DNA of 5,671 bases from assembly GCA_016789035.1 (NCBI GenBank), contig JAEUSC010000144.1:1-5671 (forward strand). The letters are read 5' to 3'. Below the pieces are notes generated by a model. That model did no database searches and was not told where the DNA came from. It saw nothing but the letters and a program-made list of their open reading frames with translations. Source of the DNA: Candidatus Omnitrophota bacterium (GTDB lineage Bacteria; Omnitrophota; Gorgyraeia; Zapsychrales; Fredricksoniimonadaceae). How positions within the stretch are numbered: position 1 is the stretch's first letter; each line of letters opens with the position of its first letter. Positions 1 to 5,671 of this stretch are shown piece by piece. The position numbers and the translations under genes are program-made.

Positions 1-743
1 CAAATGCTAAGGTTCTTGAACAAGTCATTATCCCGACATCCATCGATATCAAAGAAGTGCCATCAATTTCATTTTCGTATTTTGATACGGCGGCTAAGGA
101 GTATCGGACGATTACCAAAGGCCCCTTTTCGATCATTGTCACTCCCCCGAAAAAGGATGAGGAATTTAAGGCTGTGGGTTTTGAATCTTCCCGGCCAGTC
201 GCCGTTCAGGGGAGTCCGGAAAGTGTGGGAAAAGATATTGTCTATATCAAGGAACGGTTGGAAGATCTTCACATGAAAGGTGAACATTTTTATCAAGGGA
301 TTCTCTTTTGGTGTTTAGTCGTCTTGTACATCATTTTGTGGTTCAGCGCTTTTGGTTATTATTATTTCAAGCGACGTTTGCTGGGTGATCCTCGTTTTGC
401 CAATAAAATTCAAGCGCCGCGCAATCTGCACCGCGGTCTGGAGCAGGCGAAAGGATATGTGGATCATAACAATGCCAAAGAATTTTATTCAACAGTTATT
501 AAAGTAATCGCAGAATACGTCGGCAGCCGGCTTCAAATGCCTCCTGCTGGATTGAGCTTTGAAGAGCTCAGCCGCCTTTTGACGGGCAAGGGTGTCACGG
601 ATGAGATTATCAATGATCTGCGGGGTGTGTTTGAAACTGCTGATAAGGTCCGTTTTGCTTCGTATTTGCCTGAGACTGTTATGTTAAAAGAAGATTATAA
701 GAAAATTAATGTGATCATTGCTCACTTGGAGAAACGATTGTGA
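1..743 (+). CDS. batD: BatD family protein, C-terminal part (partial at left edge)
   Basis: The frame is open from the left edge (first full codon at base 3) to TGA at 741-743, showing 246 residues of a larger protein; the GTG at 57 is internal, not the real start. Visible residues 1-48 look like the end of the last periplasmic beta domain of BatD: VIIPTSIDIKEVPSISFSYF, then a YRTI..GPFSIIVTP strand, the usual BatD pattern in which a 'FSYFD' strand precedes the membrane. One transmembrane helix lies at about 98-121 (GILFWCLVVLYIILWFSAFG), followed by KRR, so the C-terminal tail should be cytoplasmic. The tail (about 135-246) is helical and carries the family-like pattern with AKEFYSTVIKVIAEYVGSRL and GLSFEELSRLL. 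BatD belongs to the Bat operon (MoxR, BatA-E), tied to aerotolerance or envelope stress in Bacteroides and Leptospira; its biochemical role is not settled. It overlaps batE by four bases. Family identity is from recognition, not a search. Confidence 0.8.
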   Translation, partial: NAKVLEQVIIPTSIDIKEVPSISFSYFDTAAKEYRTITKGPFSIIVTPPKKDEEFKAVGFESSRPVAVQGSPESVGKDIVYIKERLEDLHMKGEHFYQGILFWCLVVLYIILWFSAFGYYYFKRRLLGDPRFANKIQAPRNLHRGLEQAKGYVDHNNAKEFYSTVIKVIAEYVGSRLQMPPAGLSFEELSRLLTGKGVTDEIINDLRGVFETADKVRFASYLPETVMLKEDYKKINVIIAHLEKRL

Positions 744-1498
744 AACTACAAATTATTTTGATCTCTTTTTTCTTGTTGGTGAGTGGTCCTGCGTTGGGTT
801 GGTCTTCGATAGACAAAACTGGAATGATAGGGCAGTTTTATAAGGCCAATGCTGCCTACAAAGCGAATAGCTACGAAGAAGCACTAAAACTTTATCAACA
901 GATTTATGAGGCTGGTTATGCATCGGCCGCGGTCTATTACAACATGGCCAATTGTTTTATCAAGCAAAGTCATGTTGGGCTGGGTCTGTTATGGTATGAA
1001 CGGGCATTACGTTTATGGCCGCGAGATGCGGATGTGTTGGTCAATCATTCTTTTGCTCAAGGCCTCATCAAAAATCCTGAGCCTCGAGTTCAAAAGGGTT
1101 TGGCTCAGCGAATTTTTGTTCATTTACCGCGAGTTTCCCGCGACGAGATTGTTATGGTATTGGTTTTGGTATTCGTTGCGATGTCTTCTATGGTTTTGAC
1201 TGGACTTTATTTGAGATGGCGCTTTAAGAAAACGGTTGTCGTGCTCGTCATTTTGGGTGCTCTGTTTGTGTTTCACGTTTTTGCTTTTGTTGTGAAGATC
1301 GATTCAGACCGTGATCAGTCGATCGTTTTGGAAACGGCCGAGGTTAAATACGAGCCTGAGTCTGGGGCTACGACCCACTACACTGCATATGAAGGGTGGA
1401 AGGTTCGTTTATTGCGGGAAAGCGAAGGTTGGGTGAAAATCGAACGGCCTGACGGCCTGCAAGGGTGGATTCCCAGCGATAAGGTGGAGAAGATTTAG
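740..1498 (+). CDS. batE: BatE family protein: signal peptide, TPR, two TM helices, SH3b domain
   Basis: 252 residues. It starts with GTG at 740 inside the batD stop (GTGA overlap), with a GGAG Shine-Dalgarno sequence at 728-731, eight bases upstream, so translation is probably coupled to batD. Residues 1-20 look like a signal peptide (hydrophobic core IILISFFLLV, then SGPALG). Residues about 31-98 hold two TPR units (FYKANAAYKANSYEEALKLY; AAVYYNMANCFIKQ; LLWYERALRLWP), in which the YYNMANC helix is typical of BatE. Two transmembrane helices follow, at about 136-158 and 165-186, separated by the basic loop RWRFKK. Residues about 193-252 form a bacterial SH3 domain (VLETAEVKYEPES; EGWKVRLL; EGWVKIERPDG; QGWIPSDKVE). 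By the positive-inside rule the RWRFKK loop is cytoplasmic, so both the TPR and SH3b domains should be periplasmic. The gene ends the Bat operon; its role is probably as a scaffold for envelope protein interactions. The molecular function is inferred. Confidence 0.85.
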   Translation: MKLQIILISFFLLVSGPALGWSSIDKTGMIGQFYKANAAYKANSYEEALKLYQQIYEAGYASAAVYYNMANCFIKQSHVGLGLLWYERALRLWPRDADVLVNHSFAQGLIKNPEPRVQKGLAQRIFVHLPRVSRDEIVMVLVLVFVAMSSMVLTGLYLRWRFKKTVVVLVILGALFVFHVFAFVVKIDSDRDQSIVLETAEVKYEPESGATTHYTAYEGWKVRLLRESEGWVKIERPDGLQGWIPSDKVEKI

Positions 1499-1512
1499 AA
1501 TACTGGAATATT

Positions 1513-2655
1513 TTAGGACAGTTCCTTAAGAATGATTTTGGCTGTACGATGACAGGAGCCCGGAAGGCCAAGCCAAGTGGAATAGCGTGAAAACTCCTTT
1601 TGGATTTTGCTTATCAGCAAATTCTCCGTGAGGAGTTTTTCCATTTCTGCGGCAATATTAACAGCGTTGGCTTTGTCTTGAATAAGTTCTGGTACAACGG
1701 TTTTTCCGGCCACAATATTGGCCAGGCCGATGTGAGATATTTTTACGAAAGCTTTGGCCAAAAGATAAGTCAGCCAAGAAGTTTTGTAAATAATCACCAT
1801 CGGCTTTTTCAATATTGCGGCCTCCAGTGTTGCTGTTCCCGAGGCAACCATGCAGGCCGAAACAGTATTCAGTTCATTGTAACTATGTTGCTCAATGATC
1901 GTGATTGGGCATGATACAGCTGCGACTGCGTCTTTGATGAGGCGTTCGTCGATAGTCGGTGACTTGAGGATCACAAATTGCCGCTTAGGATTTTTGTTGT
2001 ACAGTAATTGAGACGCTTGGAGCATGACAGGCAGGTGACGGGTGATCTCCTTTTCTCTGGACCCTGGTAAGAGACCCACCACCGGCTGATGCGGTTTTAA
2101 TCCAAGTTTTGTCAGAACAATTTCGGGTTTTTCAGTAACGTTGATCTGGTCGACCAGTGGGTGGCCGACGTAATCCACGGTTATGTTTCTTTTTTGGTAA
2201 AATTCCTTCTCAAAGGAAAAGAGCACGATCATCTTATCGACGACTTGTTTTATGGTATGGATTCTGTTTTCTTTCCATGCCCACACTTGAGGGGAGACGT
2301 AATAAATGACTTTAATGCGACGTTCTTTGAGTTTGCGCGCTAGACGTAAATTAAAGCCGGGATAATCGACAAGCATGACCGCGTCTGGTCGGTTACGGTC
2401 AACTTGGCTTAGAATTTGATCAAAAACCTTCTTGATTCTTCCGTAATTCTTAATAACTTCTACAAAACCTATGACGGCCAATTCTGTGATGTTCGCGAAA
2501 CATTGAACACCGGCATCTTTCATGCATTGACCGCCAACGCCCGTCATGCGTACGGATGGTGAGAGTTCCTTAATGGCACGGGCTACTTCAGCGGCACGCA
2601 TATCTCCGGAAACTTCGCCGGCAATGATCATGAGAAGTTTTTGAGATTGGTCCAT
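1513..2655 (-). CDS. lpxB: Lipid-A-disaccharide synthase LpxB
   Basis: 380 residues, the usual LpxB length. This GT-B (CAZy GT19) glycosyltransferase joins UDP-2,3-diacylglucosamine and 2,3-diacylglucosamine-1-phosphate (lipid X) into the tetraacyl disaccharide phosphate of lipid A, at the inner face of the cytoplasmic membrane. Motifs in order: AGEVSGDM (12-19), GVGGQCMKDAG (39-49), ELAVIGFVEV (58-67), LVDYPGFNL (95-103; D97 aligns with the essential D98 of E. coli), YYVSPQVWAWKENR (118-131), VGHPLVD (163-169), LLPGSREKEI (195-204; R200 matches the conserved GSR arginine), ASGTATLEAA (271-280), NIVAGKTVVPELIQ (313-326) and LGLPGS near the C-terminus. The start at 2655 overlaps the upstream oxidoreductase by 28 bases. 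An alternative ATG at 2631 forms an ATGA with that gene's stop, but it would cut the first beta strand (KLLMII) and has no Shine-Dalgarno sequence, so 2655 (weak GAG upstream) is preferred. The stop lies 14 bases from the convergent batE stop. Confidence 0.96.
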   Translation of the reverse strand: MDQSQKLLMIIAGEVSGDMRAAEVARAIKELSPSVRMTGVGGQCMKDAGVQCFANITELAVIGFVEVIKNYGRIKKVFDQILSQVDRNRPDAVMLVDYPGFNLRLARKLKERRIKVIYYVSPQVWAWKENRIHTIKQVVDKMIVLFSFEKEFYQKRNITVDYVGHPLVDQINVTEKPEIVLTKLGLKPHQPVVGLLPGSREKEITRHLPVMLQASQLLYNKNPKRQFVILKSPTIDERLIKDAVAAVSCPITIIEQHSYNELNTVSACMVASGTATLEAAILKKPMVIIYKTSWLTYLLAKAFVKISHIGLANIVAGKTVVPELIQDKANAVNIAAEMEKLLTENLLISKIQKEFSRYSTWLGLPGSCHRTAKIILKELS

Positions 2656-3563
2656 ATTTTCTCGGTGATTTCAAGGGCGACTTTAAGCGCGGCCCGGGCT
2701 TCAATTCCTGAAATGACGGGTGTTTTATCGTTCAGGACGCAGTCGACAAAGGATTCGAGTTCCTTTTTCAATGGCTCTTCCTTTTCGATGGGGATATTTT
2801 CTTTAGAGATGGCAATCAGTTGTTTGCGATAAATAAAGGCTTTTTGATCCACGTAATCCAGGGAAATATAGGCGTTCTTAAGGAAAATGCGGATCTTGCG
2901 CATAACCTCGGGGGAAATGCGGCTGGCTGTGATGTTGCATACACTGCCATTTTCAAAGGTTAAGCGGACATTGGCAATGTCTTCGCGCTTTGTCAGAACA
3001 GGGACGCCGACTGCTTGAATGTCTTTGATGGGGTATTTAATTAAGCCGAGAATAATGTCAATGTCATGAATCATGAGGTCATTAACAACGCCGATATCCA
3101 GGGAGCGGTTTGGAAAAGGATTCAGCCGGTGACATTCGATAAACAGTGGGTCTTTTACGATTTTCGCAATTTTTTGGAAGGCGGCGTTAAAGCGCTCAAC
3201 GTGCCCGACCGGTAGTTTGAGTTGATTGCGTTTGGCCAAATCAACCAGCGTGTCCGCTTCTTTCAGATCAATGGAAATCGGCTTCTCAATAAAGGCATGT
3301 ATTCCTCGTTCTAAAAAATATTTTCCTATGGTGCAGTGCGTGCTTGTCGGTGTGCAAATATTTACAGCTTGTATCGTGTCGGGGAGCTTGCGGTAGTCGG
3401 TAAAATAGGGAACCTGAAACTGCTCGCTTAACCCTTTGGCAACCTCTGAGCGATTGTCGCAAATGCCTACAATATTAACGAGATGGCTGAGTTCCGAGTA
3501 AACCCTCAGGTGCTTTGAGCCCAGGTGGCCAAGTCCGATAATGGCGATGTTCAGTTTGATCAT
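2628..3563 (-). CDS. Gfo/Idh/MocA-family oxidoreductase, probably GnnA-like (UDP-GlcNAc 3-dehydrogenase)
   Basis: 311 residues. The Rossmann domain starts at once: IAIIGLGHLGSKH (6-18, G10/G12/G15) binds NAD(P). VNICTPTSTH (67-76) and FIEKPIS (91-97, catalytic-type K94) are Gfo/Idh hallmarks, followed by GHVERFNAAF (120-129). DIGVVNDLMIHDIDI (156-170) holds the conserved D162 and H166 of the C-terminal substrate domain. The ATG at 3563 is the only reasonable start: an in-frame TAA lies 12 bases upstream and the glycine motif begins by residue 9. No clear Shine-Dalgarno sequence precedes it, only A-rich sequence. Established knowledge: in several bacteria GnnA, of this family, oxidises C3 of the UDP-GlcNAc sugar and GnnB aminates it, giving GlcNAc3N and amide-linked lipid A chains; related genes sit beside lpxB in other diderms. 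The 28-base overlap with lpxB supports a lipid A role here, but the exact substrate is inference, and no gnnB is in the window. Another sugar-nucleotide dehydrogenase remains possible. Confidence 0.8.
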   Translation of the reverse strand: MIKLNIAIIGLGHLGSKHLRVYSELSHLVNIVGICDNRSEVAKGLSEQFQVPYFTDYRKLPDTIQAVNICTPTSTHCTIGKYFLERGIHAFIEKPISIDLKEADTLVDLAKRNQLKLPVGHVERFNAAFQKIAKIVKDPLFIECHRLNPFPNRSLDIGVVNDLMIHDIDIILGLIKYPIKDIQAVGVPVLTKREDIANVRLTFENGSVCNITASRISPEVMRKIRIFLKNAYISLDYVDQKAFIYRKQLIAISKENIPIEKEEPLKKELESFVDCVLNDKTPVISGIEARAALKVALEITEKIWTNLKNFS

Positions 3564-3660
3564 AGTGTTTTTTTATTGTCAGCCTGCGAGGTCAGTTATT
3601 GGTTTATAACGAATTTTTTAATTAACGGCTACGGAATCGGCACTGATAGTAACAAAGCGC

Positions 3661-3689
3661 TTGATAAAAGTCAATCGATATGCTACCAT
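3661..3689 (+). promoter_or_regulatory. Sigma70-type promoter for msbA, extended -10
   Basis: The -35 element TTGATA (3661-3666) and the -10 element TACCAT (3684-3689) are separated by exactly 17 bases. TGC immediately before the -10 makes an extended -10 (TGCTACCAT). Transcription should begin near 3696, giving a leader of about 74 bases before the msbA ATG at 3770. The -10 overlaps ATG 3680, so that codon would not be in the transcript, which is independent support for the later start. Confidence 0.6.
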
Positions 3690-3751
3690 CAGCCCACTTT
3701 TACAAGAGCTTTAAATTCATAAAGTTACAGCATGTTTTTATTGGTTTAATC

Positions 3752-3760
3752 AAAGGCGGA
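3752..3760 (+). promoter_or_regulatory. Shine-Dalgarno sequence that decides the msbA start
   Basis: AAAGGCGGA differs by one base from the AAGGAGG consensus (C for A). GGCGG ends ten bases before ATG 3770, a workable spacing. No comparable site precedes the in-frame ATG at 3680, so 3770 is the likely start. Confidence 0.6.
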
Positions 3761-3769
3761 AGCGTTCGT

Positions 3770-5569
3770 ATGCGCGATTATATTAAACTTTTGAGCTTCT
3801 TAAAAGGCCATAACCGTGAGTTTGGACTGGCGGTTGTTTTTATGTTTATTGCGTCTCTTTTGCAGGGGGTGCAGTATTCGCTATTGGTTCCCCTCACGGA
3901 CCGGATTCTGACCAACAAAAAGATTGTCCTTCCTAATAAAGTTCCCCACTTCTTACAAAACATTGTTGATAAGTTTAACGCCACAGATACGCATATATTG
4001 CTATGGTTGGTGCCTTTGCTATTTTTTATTATGATTCTCGTTCGTTTGATCACCACATTTTTATACGATTATCTGATGAATGATATTTCTCAGAAAATTA
4101 TGAGAGATATTCGTTCGCAACTATACGAAAAAATACAAAACCTATCTTTAGAATACTTTAGTAAGAAGAGAACTGGCGAGCTGGTTTCTCGGATTACAAA
4201 CGATGTGCAGACGATAGAAAATGGCGTTTCTTATGCCGTAACAGATATGATCCGCCAGCCGTTTTTGATCCTTACAAATCTTGTGATTGTTTTTATGGTA
4301 TATGCGCATGCCGCTGGAGCTGTAATTTTGTTGGTCATTTTGGTTATTTGGCCAATGTCTGTTTTTGGTAAAAGATTGCGTAAGCTGGCAAAAGGATCGC
4401 AGGAGAAAATGGCAGACATCAGTTCTCACCTGTTGGAAACGATTTCAGGGATTCGGGTTGTCAAGGCCTTCTCCATGGAAAATTATGAAATTGAGCGGTT
4501 TAAGAAGAATAACCAGGAGTTTTATAAATATAAAATCAAAGGAATTAAGCGTTCGTTAATTTTAAGTCCTGTCGTGGAACTGTTGGGAACGGTTTTTGGA
4601 CTAGCGGTCTTTATGATTTTGGGAAAGCAGGTCATGCAGGGCCACTTGTCTTTTGGAGTTTTTGGTCTGTTTTTAGCGGGTATTTTGCAGATCATTAGTC
4701 CTGTCAAGAAGCTGGCCAATGTGCACGCCATAACCCAGCAGGCACTGGCGGCCAATTCACGAATTTATGAAGTCTTAGATGCGAGAGCTACCGTACTTGA
4801 AAAAAATCACCCTCAAGAGCTTGGTATTATCCGTCAGAAAATTGAGTTTAAAAATGTTAATTTTGGATATGATCATGAGTCCGGGCTCGTCTTGCAGGGG
4901 ATTAATCTGGAAATCAAAGTCGGAGAATTGGTTGCAATTGTAGGTCCGACGGGGACTGGGAAATCTACGTTAGTTAATTTGATACCGCGGTTTTATGACC
5001 CAACGGAGGGGCAAGTATTTATAGATGGCGTTGATATTAAGACTGTTTCTTTTCAGTCGCTGCGTTCACAAATCGGCATTGTCAATCAAGAAGCCATCTT
5101 GTTTAATGACACGGTGAGAGCTAATATTTCGTATGGTTTTTTCGAGGCCAGTGAAGAAAAAATCCAGGAGGCGGCCGACAGAGCTTTTGCTCATTCCTTT
5201 ATATCAAAAATGCCTCACGGCTTTGGTACTATCGTTGGTGATCGGGGTTTTCGTCTTTCAGGAGGGGAGAAGCAGCGGTTGACAATTGCACGGGCAATAT
5301 TGCGCAACCCGCCTATTTTGATTCTTGATGAAGCCACGTCCCAGCTAGATTCCGAGTCGGAAAAATTTGTTCAGCAAGCCTTGGATGAAATTATGCACGG
5401 GAGAACCGTTGTTGCCATTGCGCATCGGTTGTCGACAATTATTAAGGCGGATCAGATTGTCGTTTTGGAGGCAGGTAGGGTTGTGGGGCTTGGTAAACAT
5501 CAAGACTTGCTTAAGACCTGCCCGCTGTATAAACGACTTTATGAGACGCAGTTCTCCAACCCAGCATGA
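3770..5569 (+). CDS. msbA: MsbA-type lipid A ABC exporter (TMD-NBD half-transporter)
   Basis: 599 residues from ATG 3770 (MRDYIKLLSF), typical of MsbA (about 580-600). The in-frame ATG 30 codons upstream lies inside the promoter and would add a tail unlike the family. MsbA works as an inner-membrane homodimer that uses ATP to flip the core-lipid A precursor to the periplasmic face. The N-terminal half (about 1-330) is an ABC type 1 exporter domain with about six helices (clearest near 17-40, 75-100, 160-205 and 265-312) and the family-like coupling segment FSKKRTGELVSRITNDV (130-146). The ATPase domain (about 357-590) is complete: Walker A GPTGTGKST (392-400), Q-loop IVNQE (437-441), signature LSGGEKQR (496-503), Walker B ILILDEATS (516-524, catalytic E521), D-loop SQLD (524-527) and H-loop AHRLST (551-556). 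LSGGE instead of LSGGQ is common in bacterial exporters. Its place opposite lpxB favours lipid A as substrate over a generic drug exporter; this is inferred from context. Confidence 0.88.
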   Translation: MRDYIKLLSFLKGHNREFGLAVVFMFIASLLQGVQYSLLVPLTDRILTNKKIVLPNKVPHFLQNIVDKFNATDTHILLWLVPLLFFIMILVRLITTFLYDYLMNDISQKIMRDIRSQLYEKIQNLSLEYFSKKRTGELVSRITNDVQTIENGVSYAVTDMIRQPFLILTNLVIVFMVYAHAAGAVILLVILVIWPMSVFGKRLRKLAKGSQEKMADISSHLLETISGIRVVKAFSMENYEIERFKKNNQEFYKYKIKGIKRSLILSPVVELLGTVFGLAVFMILGKQVMQGHLSFGVFGLFLAGILQIISPVKKLANVHAITQQALAANSRIYEVLDARATVLEKNHPQELGIIRQKIEFKNVNFGYDHESGLVLQGINLEIKVGELVAIVGPTGTGKSTLVNLIPRFYDPTEGQVFIDGVDIKTVSFQSLRSQIGIVNQEAILFNDTVRANISYGFFEASEEKIQEAADRAFAHSFISKMPHGFGTIVGDRGFRLSGGEKQRLTIARAILRNPPILILDEATSQLDSESEKFVQQALDEIMHGRTVVAIAHRLSTIIKADQIVVLEAGRVVGLGKHQDLLKTCPLYKRLYETQFSNPA

Positions 5570-5590
5570 TGTTCTGTTGTAATTTTTTTT
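5557..5590 (+). terminator. Possible weak intrinsic terminator after msbA
   Basis: CAAC-CC-AG (5557-5564) can pair with CTGTTG (5574-5579) as six base pairs with a two-base bulge and a nine-base loop, followed by TAA and then eight T residues (5583-5590). The stem is short and bulged and overlaps the msbA stop codon, so this is a weak call; the T run is its best part. Confidence 0.3.
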
Positions 5591-5611
5591 CATTTTATGA
5601 TAAATAAATGA

Positions 5612-5640
5612 TTGCAAAAAAAATAATTGTTGGTTATACT
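5612..5640 (+). promoter_or_regulatory. Strong-looking sigma70-type promoter for a gene beyond the right edge
   Basis: TTGCAA (5612-5617) and TATACT (5635-5640) are each one base from consensus and are spaced by 17 bases. The 30 bases upstream are A/T tracts (T run 5583-5590, then AAATAAAT), resembling an UP element. The predicted transcription start is near 5647. The spacing and hexamers are better than for the msbA promoter. Confidence 0.65.
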
Positions 5641-5653
5641 ATCAATTCAATTT

Positions 5654-5661
5654 AAGGCGGA
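5654..5661 (+). promoter_or_regulatory. Shine-Dalgarno-like site at the right edge
   Basis: AAGGCGGA at 5654-5661 is the same octamer found before msbA (3753-3760). With the same ten-base gap, a start codon would begin at 5671, the last base of the window (G, so GTG is possible), or just beyond. If the next gene is an RNA rather than a protein, this match would be chance. Confidence 0.4.
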
Positions 5662-5671
5662 AATTGGTCCG

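Larger units (their letters stand above)
3564..3769. promoter_or_regulatory. Divergent intergenic region between the oxidoreductase-lpxB unit and msbA
   Basis: These 206 bases separate two outward-facing lipid A units and hold no convincing gene. The plus-strand promoter for msbA is listed separately. For the minus strand, the best -10-like hexamer is TATAAA (complement of 3603-3608), about 40 bases before the oxidoreductase ATG, but no good -35 hexamer lies 16-18 bases upstream of it, so that promoter is only tentative. An AT-rich stretch at 3611-3625, including the palindrome TTAATTAA (3618-3625), lies between the two candidate promoters. No clear operator or riboswitch structure was recognised. 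Confidence 0.55.

Noticed and set aside
57..59. GTG as the real start of the first gene
   Set aside because: The frame stays open and family-like upstream to base 3 (VIIPTSIDI precedes it), so this is an internal codon of a gene cut by the window edge.
4..276. Plus-strand open frame of 90 codons at the left edge
   Set aside because: It is an out-of-frame shadow of batD; the arginine- and serine-rich translation is typical of a wrong frame.
496..503. MsbA residues 496-503: LSGGE instead of LSGGQ as a degenerate signature
   Set aside because: Coordinates here are protein residues. E at this position is common in active bacterial exporters, and all other ATPase motifs are intact, so it is not a sign of inactivity.
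1498..1512. AATACTGGAATATT as a bidirectional terminator between batE and lpxB
   Set aside because: The possible stem is only about four A/T pairs, with no T run on either side.
1600..1914. Plus-strand open frame of 104 codons opposite lpxB
   Set aside because: It lies wholly antisense to a clear lpxB with conserved motifs, and its translation resembles no family.
3618..3625. TTAATTAA palindrome as an operator
   Set aside because: It is a short AT-only palindrome within AT-rich promoter sequence, too common to support a regulator site.

Overview
The window comes from a Gram-negative (diderm) bacterium of moderate GC. It carries the lipid A genes lpxB and msbA, a lipid A-type Gfo/Idh oxidoreductase, and the 3' end of a Bat (Bacteroides aerotolerance) operon. 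No phylum can be fixed from the sequence alone. The combination, the AGEVSGDM version of the LpxB N-terminal motif and the base composition would fit an uncultured diderm lineage such as Omnitrophota, another PVC-related group or a deltaproteobacterium-like group; this is a guess. Coding density is high, and no RNA gene, CRISPR array, insertion sequence or long repeat was seen.

Layout: (1) 1-1498, plus strand: the C-terminal part of BatD, cut by the left edge, then a complete BatE. They overlap by four bases (GTGA), as in a translationally coupled operon. (2) 1513-3563, minus strand: a two-gene unit read right to left, a GnnA-like Gfo/Idh/MocA oxidoreductase followed by lpxB, overlapping by 28 bases. 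lpxB converges on batE with only 14 bases between the stop codons. (3) 3564-3769: a divergent intergenic region with a good extended -10 promoter for msbA. (4) 3770-5569, plus strand: an MsbA-type ABC exporter. Its longest open frame starts at 3680, but that codon lies inside the promoter, so the start at 3770 is preferred. (5) 5570-5671: a possible weak terminator, then a strong-looking sigma70-type promoter and a Shine-Dalgarno-like sequence at the right edge, pointing to a further plus-strand gene just outside the window.

Function: the central block makes and exports lipid A. LpxB joins UDP-diacylglucosamine and lipid X into the disaccharide, MsbA flips the lipid A core across the inner membrane, and the oxidoreductase probably modifies the UDP-GlcNAc precursor (GnnA-type 3-dehydrogenation, leading to amide-linked 3-acyl chains). 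The Bat genes encode inner-membrane proteins whose periplasmic domains (BatD beta domains; BatE TPR and SH3b) are linked to envelope stress or aerotolerance in other bacteria. I see no clearly new system. The most useful leads are the GnnA-like gene coupled to lpxB, the divergent lipid A promoter region, the BatE topology that puts an SH3b domain in the periplasm, and the promoter at the right edge.
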